Below, piece by piece: positions 9,463-21,700 of a DNA stretch of 64,000 nt (position 1 is its first letter; every line of letters begins with the position of its first letter). The notes under the pieces were generated by a model. That model saw nothing but the letters and a program-made list of their open reading frames with translations. It searched no databases and was not told the DNA's origin. Both the position numbers and the translations under genes were made by a program. The DNA is from Cycas panzhihuaensis (taxonomy: Eukaryota; Cycadophyta): assembly GCA_023213395.1 (NCBI GenBank), contig CM041465.1, positions 250,301,741-250,365,740 on the forward strand, written 5' to 3'.

Positions 9463-10433
9463 CTACGAAAGCCTTTTGGGTCTTGTCTGACCAGACAAAG
9501 GGGCTCCTTTCTTCAATAGGTTTGTAAGGGGCTTGGCGTTTATGGCGAAATCTGCCAAAAAACGCCTCAAGAAACCAAGCCTGCCTAGAAACGACTTAAT
9601 TTGTCGTTGGGTCTTAGGCGGCGGCATGTCAAGGATTGCCTTGACTTTATCCGGATCGATCTGGATTCCTTGCTGAGACACGAGGAAACCGAGGAGTTTG
9701 CCCGAAGTAACGGCAAACACGCATTTTAGCGGGTTTAAACTAACATGGTACTTGCGACATCTTGCGAAGATGGCGTGCAAGTCAGAAAGATGATGGGATT
9801 TGGAACGGGAAAGGCCCATCATGTCGTCCATGAAGACCTCCATCGTGTTATTGATGAGGTCATGAAAGATGAAATGCATGGCTCTTTGATAAGTAGCCCC
9901 TGCATTTTTAAGACCAAAGGGCATTGCCTTGTAGGCAAAGGTACCCCATGGCATCGCGGAAGGCCGCCTTATGACGGTCTTCGGAGAGATTTAATCTGGT
10001 TGTAGCCGAGAAGCCGCCCATCAAGGACATAACTTCAACCCTACTGACGATCAATTATTTGATCGATGAAGGGAGAGGAAATTGTCCTTAGGACAAGCGC
10101 CGCTTATGTCGCTAAGTCGACACAAATGCAAATGGTCCCGCTCTTTTAGCAACGGGATGATATTCGATACCCACTTGGGGTAGTTGATGGAGGAAATAAG
10201 TCCGCCCGTAAGCTTCTCAACTTCCATCTTAATCACCGAAAGCTTCGGGTGAAGGGCGCCCGACACACGGGCGGCGCCGTGAAAGGTCGAAGGTTATGCG
10301 TGACGATGGAGGGTCGATGCCCTTCATATCTCGAGTAATCCCACGTGAAAACATCGCGAATTCTCGTAATGAGGGTGTATTCCTTCACTGCCGTGGGTGC
10401 ACTCCGCCCCACCTTGATGACCTTGTCCGGCAA
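9463..10433 (-). pseudogene. Reverse transcriptase of G1
   Basis: Copies element RNA into cDNA. In order: pre-RT region (RIRDVFTWDYSRYEG, PSIVTHNLRPF), YPKWVSNIIPLLK (start of fingers), ACPKDNF, MPFGLKNAGATYQRAM, catalytic box FMDDMMG (usually YxDDM), LNPLKCVFAV, GKLLGFLVS, IKSFLGRLGFLRRFL. The segments 10433-10235, 10266-10051 and 9954-9463 are in different frames, so at least two indels separate them. The motif set is typical of plant Tat/Athila elements. G2 lacks this domain. Confidence 0.88.
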
Positions 10434-12507
10434 GGACTATATCTGGGTTGCCCCCATACACATGGCATTCCCTCCTCGAAATGGAGGGGGCAAGATCAAC
10501 CCAAGGAGGAAACGTAAGAGGGATTGGCCTGGCTAATGGGGACCCAATCGCTAAGACCTTCCTCGTGGCCAAGCTTGTGGTGACCAGAGGCAAATTCGGC
10601 ATGGAACCGGCTAGCAGTTCCAAAGAAGCCTCATCGTCTTCGAAGTAGTCTACCCTATGGATGACCTGACTTCGAATAGACGAGGCGCAGGATGGCGCGG
10701 GAGCGATAGGACCGATATGGCCTGAAAACTGCCCGTCACCCCTAAAAGACTCCGACGGAGAGTCAAGGAGAGGCCCCTCGTAAAAGGCAAGAGGGGACCT
10801 CTCAACGTCGCCATCTATAGGAGGTGACGAGATGGAAGAGCCAGGGACATGATGATCAACATGCGCAATGTCATGTGACATGTGAAAGTGGTCCGGCTCT
10901 ACAACAAAAGAGGTCGTAGGAGGAAACCTAGGACTAGGAGGATGCCCCGCACTAGTGCGGAGGAATGAAACTGGGTGAGGACGGTCCTCATCCTCACTAT
11001 GGGACCCGTCGTCAAACACGGCGAGATACCCATAGCTGCCGACACCGATGGGGGCGAAACGTGTCAACGCAGGAGAAGAAGGTGTGGGACCTTCTTCTCG
11101 GTAAGAGGAATCAGGGATTCCGATCGAGCAAGCCGAGACATGGTCGGAAGGGCGTTTGTTTCCCTTCGTATGGTCACGGCTTGCCTGGGCAGGAGGCTCA
11201 GGTTTGGCGAGCGATTGCTCGCAGAGGACAACTTTCATTTGTCCATTATGGACAAATTTAAGTTGCCCCCAACGGGTGTAACACACAGCTCCCATTTGGT
11301 CAAGCCATGGTCGACCCAGAAGTAGGTTGTAATCTACATCAATATCAAGGATGACGATGTCGGTAACGACGGTCTTATCCTTGAGGGTAAGAGGTATCGA
11401 GACAGATCCTAAGGGAGTCTTCTCGGTACCGTCATAACCTTGACAATGCCATGGAACTGGTTCCAAGGCAGAAACGCCAAGCTCGTGCATAACGCGCAAG
11501 GGCATGGCGTTGACGGAAGAGCCGTTGTCCACGATGGTTCTCCACAATGTGCAATCAGGAGTATCTATGGTAATGGTGAAAGGGAAGTTCCATTGGCGTT
11601 CCCTTCCACTAGATGCAGGAAGATCTCTGGGATCGAAGGAGATAACGGGCTCACTACTTGGGGTTGTACCCAAGGCATGAACGGACACGTCATTTGATCC
11701 AAGAGCTTCCAAGAGGAGCGCTCGTTGCTCTGGGCAACTTCTCAAGACGTCCATGATGGACATCCCTGCAGCCACAGTAAGGAGCTCTTCGACTACGGAG
11801 AAAGGCTTACCCCTCCCTGTGGGTTGGGTAAGGGCTCTCCTAAAGTCGAACCGCCCGGGGCGTACGGGAATAGTCTTAGGAAGTGCAGGAATCTCTGGAG
11901 GAGTTGGTTCCGGAGGAGGATCAAGCTGTGAGGTAGACGCGGATGCACCTGTTGCCTCCTTTGCAGCTTGAGACCGGGTTAACGCGTAAAGAGGAGTGGT
12001 CTCCAGCATTTGGATCACCTTCTTTCCCTTGTTGCGGGACCATGAAGGTGATGGAGCGCAGCGGTCAGGGGATCGCGAAGGGGAAGGCGACCTTCGCACA
12101 CCCTTCCCTCTACCATGCGAAGGGCGAGGATCGGGAGATCAATCCCGATTCTGATTGTTCCTTTGCTGAACAACGCGACCACGTTCTCCATGTTTGGGGA
12201 ACGGGTCTCTATGAATGGGCTGATCGAGGTTAGGCCTCGATGTCCGCCTAGGGGACGAGTCGCGCGGCGGGGCGTCGTCGGTGTCTTGTGCACAGCGAAT
12301 CGTCATGGAAGCATTCTCCGTGGATGGAGCACCGCCTCTTCTCCAAGGGAGGATCGGTCCTCCTTGCTTGAGAAGACTAGGTGTTACCCCCTTTGGGGGG
12401 CATCGCATGAGAAGTCTGCTCGACAGGTTTATGGGAGGTTGGCGATGAAGGAGGTTGGAGTTTTAACTCCTTCATCGTGCGCTCGAATGAGCGAATGGCG
12501 GATGTAA
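10434..12507 (-). pseudogene. Zinc knuckle, aspartic protease and Pro-rich linker of G1
   Basis: The reading frame 12099-10324 is open for 591 codons and overlaps the pre-RT region at its end. Before it, in another frame, is the knuckle CSIHGECFHDDSLC (12330-12290; CX2HX4HX4C). The protease part has ETTPLYALTRSQAAKE, then TIVDNGSSVNAM near 11540-11505 with the active-site Asp in DNGSS, and NLLLGRPWLDQMGA near 11310. These are hallmarks of Tat/Athila protease. It matures Gag-Pol. A Pro/Ser/His-rich stretch of about 250 residues after the protease is largely missing from G2. The start codon is not determined. Confidence 0.85.
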
Positions 12508-12573
12508 GGGGATCTAGGGTCCTCTCAGTTGGATGCGAGGTGGACCTAGCGGGCTGCGAAGGTTTGGTCTCCT

Positions 12574-14260
12574 TCATCGAGGAGGCACCTCACGACGCTG
12601 CGGGGGCTTGGGAGGTTTCTTGCGTCCAGCCTGGATCTCAATAGCCTCCATAGCTAAACACCTCATGATGGCAGAGGCACACGTGGTTGCCCCCATCTTG
12701 GGGACTTCCACATGCACGGACGGCGCATTGACAAAGAGATCCCTCTTCAACTCCTCGGGCAACGTGGCCTTGGTGGAGTGAAGAAGATCATGAAAGCATC
12801 GCACAAAGTCACGATTCATCTCATCGTGACCTTGTTTAAGCGACAGAAGCGCCTTCATTCCACTTTCGAATGGACGAGCCACGTCAAAATAATTGACGAA
12901 CTCATCCACCAACTGCTGGAATGAAGAGATTGAATGAGCGGGAAGGCGGTAAAACCACTTAAGGGCATCGCCCTGCAAGGACCGCGGAAATAGCTTCATA
13001 AGGATATGGTCGTAAGCCCAATAATCGATGCATGCCATAGAAAAGTTGCGTACATGCTCGGTTGGGTCTTGCGACGAAGTCCCGTCGAATTTGGGAACTT
13101 TAGGAGGGTGAGGCGGCAGGTTAGTCCTTAGCGCCTCAACAGACAATGGCGTCAACCTATAGTCCACGAAAGGACGTGTCCTTGCTTGGGCTAATGGATC
13201 GACAACCGGTAAAGGAATGGATGGGGGTGGTAAACCCATCCCCCCTTGGGAAAAGGCCCCTTGTTGGAAAGGGGTAAGAGTTCTGAAAAAGAGGTACGCT
13301 CCCTTGCGATGACACAGCAATGGGAGTTGCACTGGACGACGGAAACGGAGGATGAGGGACCTGGTTTTGCCCATATGGGCCACCCGTAGGTGGTGCGACC
13401 CCATATGGGTGCAACGGGTCCATCCCATAAACAGGGAGATGGCTTCCCTTGCCTTGCCCCCAAGGTTGAGCAGTGTAACCTGGGGGCACGTAAAGAGAAG
13501 GACCACTAATCAAGTTTCGGACATATGTAGGAGTGGGTCCTACATGGCTAACGGTGGCGGCACTAGTAGGACCCCGAGGCCTACTAGGGAACGCATGTGT
13601 CACGTTCGGAGGTGGCACGTGCTATTAGGGCATGGCATGCTAACCCCGAGTTGAGGGAAGGACACACCACCTAACGTCCTCAAGAAGTAGGACCACTACC
13701 GAAACGGCAACGACACTTGCCTTGGGAGTCGGGTAGACACGATAGGACGCGTGTGCGAGTAGAAGCATCGATCGTTGTAGATGACGCAGTATGGACGAAG
13801 AAGATGCTATGTTACGCAAAGATTTCGTAAACCATCTAGGATGCTACGGCAAGTCGCCGAAGCACTGCTAAGTGCCTCGACCGCGTACGGAGGGGTATCC
13901 TCGTAGCCATACGAGGTCGAAGGGGCTTCGAAAGTAGGGGATCCTTCGGGGCGCCCCTCGTAAGGATCGCTAGTGGGGTGGCGAGCCTCGTGAGGGTCTG
14001 AATCTTCCATCGCTGGGCGGAGGCTGAAAGTCATCCGGGTGGAAATGGTCATCTAGATAGTAGATGGAATCATCGCCCTCATGGGCAGATTCCAGAACAG
14101 ATGAAGGGAACTCTTGAGTTCCTGAAGCCATGGGACGGTAGGCCCAATCGGACGGGTAACCTTCCATTGTCGAATCGGGGTTCGACGACGGAAGGGAACG
14201 AGACGATTGGTCTTCTAGCGACGGCGGCAAACCTCGCAAGCGACGCGAGAAACGTCGCAT
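12574..14260 (-). pseudogene. Gag of G1
   Basis: Structural protein for the virus-like particle. From an ATG at 14260 (MRRFSRRLRGL, then MEGYPSDWAY) the frame runs to about 13970, then shifts. 13618-13157 is Pro-rich (PPTGGPYGQNQVPHPPFP). 13506-12574 holds the retrotransposon gag domain: KVPKFDGTSSQDPTEHVRNF, ALKWFYRLPAHSISSFQQL, DEFVNYFDVARPF, LPEELKRDLF. At least three frame changes. It aligns along its length with G2 gag (37790-39525), which supports the frame choices. Confidence 0.85.
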
Positions 14261-14411
14261 GCAACGCCTTCGCGAGCGTCGTTAGATGAAATGCAACGGA
14301 AAGGAAGGAAAGTGATGCAAACACGTTGGGGGTTGCCCAACTGAAAACACGGAATGCGAACCTACCTAGAGGCAAGAACACCAACAAGGAGGGGAAGCGG
14401 ATTTAGCTTCC

Positions 14412-14440
14412 TTACTGGCAGTCCCCAGTATGGTCGCTAG
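14412..14440 (-). other. Primer binding site of G1
   Basis: Directly inside the 5' LTR. On the minus strand it reads TAGCGACCATACTGGGGA after one spacer base. This resembles the PBS of Ogre/Tat elements (TGGCGACTC...CTGGGGA), with about 14 of 18 positions alike. The tRNA was not determined. G2 has nearly the same sequence. Confidence 0.7.
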
Positions 14441-16941
14441 TGAAACGCCTCGCGGGTGGCAATCCTACGTCTAGCAAAGGAATATAAAAACACCACACTG
14501 GCTAGGCTAGGTAGCGAGGATCTTGCCTCGCAGGACGTCCGTGCGCCGGAGCGCAGGTTCAGGGGCTGCAAGGTGCCTAGTTGCTTCCAGGTAGCCGTGC
14601 AAAAATGAGGCCTTCCTACCCTTCGGATGGCCGGGAAGGAAAGGGAAACCTCGCGCGTTGCGACTCCCCAAAGTAATGAGAAGGCAACGAGGAGGGCAAC
14701 AAACCTAACGTGCGATAGATATGAAGCAAGGTGTGGCTGAGGGGTACAACATAAATGGGTTTTCTATTCCTAGGTTATGTAAAGTAAAGAAACAGTGCGG
14801 GAAAGCAAATGTAAAGTAAAAGATTATTTTCCTTTTCCTTAATGCTTCCTTATCTATTACAGTAAATGTAAAAGGACAAAAAAGCGTAAAGAAAAACACG
14901 AAAGAAATATGAGGAATACCTGGATCCGGCATTCGAATATAAGCACAGATTCTCCTTCTGGGTTGCGCTCCTTCCTTCCTCCCTCTGCGCATGCAACGTT
15001 GATCAACGGTGGTGAAGGGGGTTCACTTACCTCCCCTTGAGCATGCAAGGACTAAATAAAATGAAAGGGCGAAAAAGGAACGCAAAACTAAAGGAGAGAA
15101 GTACCGTGTGGGAGCTGACCGGCAACGGGTTTGTCTTGCGCGCCACCTCCTCCAACGCGATCCTGCAAACAAGTGGAGAGAGCATCTTCCTCTCGGGAGA
15201 GAGGCTACAATCTGAAAGATATATGTGTATGTATGCAAACGAAATCAACTAAGACAAATAATTTAAACTATGCACCATAACGTAGTAAAAATAAAACCAA
15301 GGTGTGCGAGAAGCATATACACTGTCATGCACCATAAAACATACTACACGGGACTGAGTATAGCCTCGGGATGGATAACTCACCCACGGGAGGTCTCCAT
15401 AGGGTTCGGGTAGGAAACGCTAGCGGGTAACAAGGTGGAGAAGGGTAGTGACGGGTTACCTATACCAAGTGGAAAGCTCCAACCAAATCTCTTAGGCTTC
15501 CCTAGCTCTGTTCCCTAAGAAAACGCGGATGGTAAAGGGAGAGAGGATAAGGGACGGAACCCTTGGGGAGAAGGACGGCAATGGGGGACGGAACCCCGCC
15601 TATCTCCCTCAAACCCTCGTGTGGAACCCTTTACACCGGTTAACTCAGAAAAGGGTGAAAGAGATAGCTTAGAAGGAATGGGTAGATCTCAAGGAAAAAA
15701 CAAGAAAATACCTCTAATCTAGGGCAACACTATGAGAGAGCCACAACTAGCTAAGATCACTTTCATTTAATAGCAAGGGAACTAGTAGAGAAAGTGGATG
15801 CAAGTGAGTGAAATGAGCTTGCAAGTAGAAAACAAAAACCAAGGAAAAAAAGCACCAACAAGAAACAGGAAATACCTTGGATGAGAGGGGCATGCATGCA
15901 TGCACTTGGCCACTTAGAGCAGCAGCAACAAACGATGTCTAGAGGCTGATTCTGAGTGTTTCTTGCATGAGTGTAGATGGGAGAAGCTCCATGCAAGTTG
16001 AGAGCTGAAAGTTGATCCTTGGAGTAGCCTTTTTAGTGAAGAAATCCCTTGGATCTTTGAGCATTTGTAAGGGAGAGTGGAACTTGTTATGGAGAAAAGA
16101 GGGGGCGAATGGCCTGCAACTCAAATTATGGCAGCCCACTACACCTCTATCCAAGCTGCATACATGAAGTTCTCGATTGTCTTTTCCTTGTGTGTTTTTT
16201 GTGGAGAGTTTCTCTTAGAAGTCTTGGAAAATGAGCTCAAGAATCCTGCAAATGAATGAAAAAAAGGTTTTTATTTCTTGTTCACAGTAAGTGAACGTTG
16301 GGGCGAAGCGCCCATCAGACGGAGCCACGCCAGCCTGCGTGAAAAATGTGGAAAATGTCGCGTGGTTCTCTTTTTTAAATTTAAAATAGTTGTCTGGCAA
16401 GAACTCTGCAGCATCACTGAATGGCATCGCTTAGTTTACCGCCAGATCAACCTCGAAATTTAAAAAGAGAAAATAAAAAGAAAAATCAGGTTTTGAGGTA
16501 AGAACAAAGACTAAACATGAATTCCATCAGTTGGGGGAAGGCCCAGGCAGTGGGCAAGTACCCAAAACAATGCAAAGAGCCCTAGCTAAGGGTTAAACCG
16601 AACTTAGGAAGGACTGCAACATACGTGACACGTTGTAACAAGAACAAACAAGCTGGCGGAAATAATCCCGGGAAACTGTGGAGACATCATGGGTGGCTGT
16701 ACGCCATACGGGGTGTCACATTCACTGAGGAATGCCCCCGCTGTGAGTCGTCATAGGCTGAAGTCATGGCGTTAGGCACATGCATTATGAGCAGGTAGAC
16801 AAACAAATGCATGTAGGCAGGCATATGTCAATCAAACTACTCTAAATTACCTTAATTAACATAGGTAAGAAAAGTAAGAACATATACCTGAACAAACCTG
16901 TGTCGATGCGTCTCGAGTCCATTCCCGGTAGCTGGGAAACA
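14441..16941 (-). repeat. G1 5' LTR (right copy)
   Basis: 2501 bp, starting TGAAACGC and ending AAACA on the plus strand. It is the 5' LTR because the coding strand is minus. It contains the promoter for gag-pol in principle, but no clear TATA box was identified. Confidence 0.93.
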
Positions 16942-17099
16942 GATATATGGTGTAGAGCAGGTTTTAAAGCAAAACAGAATGATAAGTAGGGACAGGAATA
17001 CAGAGACATAGAAGAAAATTGATGCTAAGGACCTCAGGAGGCGACAGGAAGCATATCCGAGCACACGACCCCGCTGGGAAAGGACTGGAGTTCTACATA

Positions 17100-18670
17100 A
17101 GGTAGATCACAAGAGGAGGAAATGGATGGAAGTTGTAACCAAAGACTGTAAGTTGGTTCTCTAGAGTAAAGCCAAGGATCATATTCGTGGACTCAAAAGA
17201 GTGGTAAGTGCATGAAGCTTTGTTTTTAGATTCAGTATTAGTTATTTAAAATGTTGAAAGAATAAACAGATCAGACTCAGTCCTCTCTTGTGGGAAGGAC
17301 TTATCTGGATGCCTTGAAAGGAGGAAACTTTGAAGAATATGAGATTTACCTTGTGTTGAAAGACAACCGGTTTAAAATTACAGTTTCGAAGGAGTTAACT
17401 GAGAAAACCATTCAATACTGGGAGAATAGTTTGGTGGGTAGGTTTTTCAGACCTAGACTAGGGCTGGATATAATCTGAGGGTGGATAAGAAACAAATGGA
17501 AAACCAAGAATCTGGTGGAGGTAATGGCTTTACCAAAGTGATGTGTCCTTTTTAGATTTACAAACCAAGAGGATATGATTGTCATCCTCTTAAAATCACA
17601 TTGGATGTTTGGAAGAAAAGCCATGTCCTTGGAAAAATGGCATCCAAACTTTGATTTGACAATCCTAATGATTAAACAAGCACCAATGTAGGTGCAGCTA
17701 CCAGGGTTACCACTGCATTTCTAGAATCTGGAGGTGATTAAAGGTGCGGCTAGGATGATTGGTCCTTTGTTAGCGTCAGATTCAGTGATAAAAAATAGAT
17801 CTCGATTGATGAATGCCAGATTTTGCATCCTAGCTAGATTAGATTGTGACCTCCTAGAAGAAATTAACATCGAATCAGTAGGAAGGTTTATCAAACAAAG
17901 AATATTTTATGAAGCAGAGGGTTTCAGGTGTACAAAATACAGAAGTAGGGGCCATTTACCCTTTCAATGTTTAAGTGTCCCAATCCTGCCAAACATTGAT
18001 AAGGGAGAGGACAGTAAAGAGAAAGAAGTAAAGGAGTTAGAAGTGGCTAGTGGTGAGGACACGGCCACAGATGTTATTAAGTCCCAAGCGGTGATGGACC
18101 AGATCCTGATTCAAGAACAAGGCTCAACAACTAAGAGCATTAAAGATCAGACAGCGGGACTTCAAAGGATCGACGGTCAAGTTAGTGAAATTGTGGATGA
18201 GGATACTGCCACAGAGGCTATCAAGCCCTAAGAGGTCATGGGTCAGACCCTGATTCAAGAACAAGGCTCAATAGCGGGGAGCACTGAAGATCAGTTAGCG
18301 GGTATCCCAAGGATCAAAGGCCAAGCTAGTGAATTAGCGGTTGAGCCTCTTACAGAGCTAGTTTTGACTGGGCAAGTGAAGGAGATTAACTGGGATGAGG
18401 AAGACCACCTCTCAGAAGCAGAGGAGGGGAGGGTGTAGGAACTAGACCAAGGGGAGGGGTTACCGGGGAAAGTAGCATAGGGGGCTGAGAGAAGGGATGC
18501 TCAGGGAAAGGTAGGAGGAGGTATCCGAAAATGGATTTCTAAAGATAAAAGTGACACTCTCGACCCGAAAAGGGTTCCTGACTTCGGGATTGAGAAGAGG
18601 GTTAGAAGACCATCTAAAAAGGCAATAAGGGAAAAGGAAACAGTGGCCCAAATCGATCTGGGGATCTAAA
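17100..18670 (+). pseudogene. LINE ORF1 (DUF4283-like, CCHC zinc knuckle)
   Basis: RNA-binding chaperone of the plant L1 ribonucleoprotein. GRTYLDALKGGNFEEYEIYL (17284 onward) and NRFKITVSKELTEKTIQYW resemble the DUF4283 start. LPGLPLHFWNLEVIKGAAR (near 17705) is typical of its end. A CCHC knuckle follows at 17923-17973, with the second Cys replaced by Tyr (CTKYRSRGHLPFQC). The rest is Glu/Gln/Ser-rich with an internal approximate duplication: VMDQILIQEQGS at about 18091 and MGQTLIQEQGS at 18238. Several stops and frame changes. The true start is not clear and may lie upstream in the poorly readable 16947-17280. Confidence 0.75.
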
Positions 18671-18745
18671 GTACTCTAAAGGAAGGGGGTATGTTTGAAA
18701 GTCCCCTCCTCAGAAGTAGGAAAGGATGATAGAAATGGTTCTGGG

Positions 18746-21700
18746 ATGACCATGAAGGTATTATCCTGGAATATAAGGGGTCTTAATGCCCCATCAAAGC
18801 AGAGAATGGTCAGGGAAATGAGGATTAGGATGTGTGTGGACGTAGTTTTGTTGTAGGAGGTGAAAATCAAACAGAAAAAGGAGATAGAGGTATTTAACAA
18901 GATTTGGAGGAGGGGGGAATGCTGCGCCTTAGAGGGACCAACAGGCTTTGAGGGGTTGGCTTCTCTCTGGAATCCAGATAAGTGGAAAGGCTCTGTGGTA
19001 GTCAAAAGTGAACACTTCATCACACTTTGTTTGGCTTGTATGAGGATAAATAGACCTTGTTGGATAACTAATGTATATGGCCCTACAACAATGGAGGGAA
19101 GGAAGAGGTTATAGGAAAGAATTGTGGAGGCATATAAGGAATGGAATGGCCCTTGGCTGGTGGTTGGGGATTTCAATACGGCTCTCAATCCTAAGGAAAA
19201 GAAAGGAGGTCAAGAGGGATGGTCCAGGAGTATGTCTGACTTCGGGGATTTCCTACAATCTGGTGGTCTAATGGACATCCCCTTAAGGGGAGCCAAGTGC
19301 ACCTGGTCTAACAGGGGATTGGGCCACAGTCATATCCAGATCAAGTTAGATAGAATGTTATCCAATCATGAATGGACTTGCCAGTTTGAGGATATCAATC
19401 TTGAGGCTCTTTCGAAAATAGCCTCGGATCATTCCCCTTTGGTTATGAAGTCTTCCTATCCAGGGAAGCTAGGAGGGGCCCCATTTCACTTTGAATTAAT
19501 GTGGCAACAACATCCCAATCTTAGAGAGAAGATTATGGTATGGTAGGGACACACGATGCTAGGGTTTGCTATATTCAAATTTTTGAAAAAGATAGACTGG
19601 TTCAAAAAATAGATTAAAATATGGAATAAGGAGGTGTTCGGTAACATTTTCAAAGATAAGGGAATCATGTAGGAGGAGTTGAAGAGGATAGAAGAAAGGA
19701 TCTAAATTGAGGGTAGATCCCTAGATTTGGATCAATTAGAATATTCAACCACCAAAAGATTGGAGGAGGTTTTGTCTAGGAAGGAAATACACTGGAAGCA
19801 GAAATCGAGGGAGCAATGGATTGAGGCAGGAGACAGAAACACCAAGTTCTTCCACTTGTCAACATTGAAGCACAGATCCTATAATAGAATAAGTAAAATT
19901 AGTAGTAAGGATGGAGTCTTGAAGGATACTGAAGATCAAATAAGAGGAATAGCGATGGATTACTTTAAAGAGTTATTTGTAGAACCTGGTTGTTAGGATC
20001 TAGACTTAAGGACAAATCTTCTGTAACGTATTCCGAGTGCACTCAGTGACACCTAGAATAAGAAATTAATATAACCATTATCTTCTGACAAAGTTGAGAA
20101 AGCCGTTTTCAAAATGGGGATGGATAAAGTCCCTGGGTCAGATGGGTTTCCGCATGGCTTCTTCCAGGAATATTAGGACATCATAAAGGATGACCTAATC
20201 TCGGCACTGTATGGGTTTTTTCAAAGGAAAACCATCTTGAAAGAATGGGAGGCCACCCTTTTGGTCTTGATACTGAAAAAGGAGGGGGCGGAAGTAATGG
20301 AGGACTTTAGACCGATAAGCCTATACAATGTAAAATATAAAATTTTAGCTAAAGTGCTAGCGAATCACCTTAGAGAGTGCCTACTGTTTATTATCTCGCC
20401 TAACCAGGACGGGTTCATGATGGGTAGACAAATTATGGATGGGATAATAACGGTTTATGAAATAATTCACTCAACCTATCATAGAAAAGAAGTAGGGATG
20501 ATTATAAAAATAGACATATCCAAAGCCTATGACCGGGTGGCCTGGGACTGTCTGTTGGAATGTCTTAAAGTGTTTGGTTTTGGGGAGGTCTGGTAGGAAT
20601 GGATGAGATGTTGTATCTCTAGTATCTTTTTTTCGGTGATAATAAATGATAGATCGACTCTCTCTTTTCCCGGATTCAAGGGCTTGAGGTAAGGAGACCT
20701 ACTGTCCCCCTTCCTCTTTATCATAATGGATGAAATGTTAGGAAGGGCTACTGAGGCAGCTAAGAGATTAGGGTGAGTCTCTGGTCTGAAGCCTTCCTCC
20801 AACCTGGAAAATATTGTTCACCATTAGTTTGTGGATGATAACATCTTCTTGAGTAGGGAATCCTTTGGCGAGGCCCGAGCCTTGAAGCATGGTCTCCAGG
20901 CCTATGAGAGGGCCTCAAATCAAAGAATCAACTTGGACAAGAGCTCTATCTTCTTCATCAATACCCCCAAGAGGCTTCAAAGATGGATAAGTAGAATCCT
21001 AGAGATTACCATTAGATATCTTCCTACCTCTTACCTAGGGATGCCTCTTTTTGTGGGAAGGATACGCAAGAACCTATGGGATCCTATTATGGGGAGGTTC
21101 AATAGGAAGCTAGCAGGCTGGAAAGGGGCGCTACTTAGCTGGGCGGGAAAGATTCAACTAGAAGTGGCCTCTCTCCAGAGTATTTCAGTCTTCCAAATGT
21201 CTTTATTTAAGATGTCAAGCAAGATCATTTCAGCCCTCGAAGGCATAATGAAGAGATTTCTTTGGTCTGAGTCTGAGGACAAAGATAAATTTCACCTGGC
21301 ATCTTGGGAGAAGGTATGTAAACCCAAGTGTGCAGGTGGGTTAAACGTCAAGAGACTAGGACTATTTAATGAAGTACTCCTAGCCAAAATGGGATGGAGA
21401 CTAGTTAAGGAGGAAGGATCTATGTGGGGGGAAATAATAGCTAGAAAATATTTGGAGGGCAAGCATTTCCTAAAGGATGAGGTGGGTGAGGTCTATGGAT
21501 CTCCCATTTGGAATGCTATATGGTCTTTGCGAGCGATCTTGAGAAATGGTTTACGATGGAGATTAGGGGATAGGGAAAGTATAAGATTTTGGGAAGACAG
21601 ATGGTGTGGCTTCTCAAGGTTGGGTGAGATCCCAAATATCGATAACCTGCAAAGAGTCTATGAGGATACATACGACACATTAGTGAAGCATTATTGGGTA

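Larger units (their letters stand above)
564..16941 (-). mobile_element. Ty3/gypsy element G1, Tat lineage, with an antisense captured gene
   Basis: A 16.4-kb minus-strand LTR retrotransposon inserted in the LINE. The LTRs are 564-3072 and 14441-16941 (about 2.5 kb each, TGAAACGC...AAACA), with TSD GATAT at 559-563 and 16942-16946. Reading right to left: 5' LTR, PBS, gag, CX2HX4HX4C knuckle, protease, RT, gypsy RNase H, integrase, tandem hairpins, an opposite-strand gene, archaeal-like RNase H, 3' LTR. Long LTRs, a PBS similar to that of Ogre/Tat elements, protease motif DNGSS and the extra RNase H place it in the Ty3/gypsy Tat branch. Its LTRs are more alike than those of G2, so it is probably the younger of the two. 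It is much richer in GC than its surroundings. Confidence 0.92.

Noticed and set aside
10965-12507. Plus-strand ORFs across protease
   Set aside because: Antisense shadows of a long, motif-bearing minus-strand frame.
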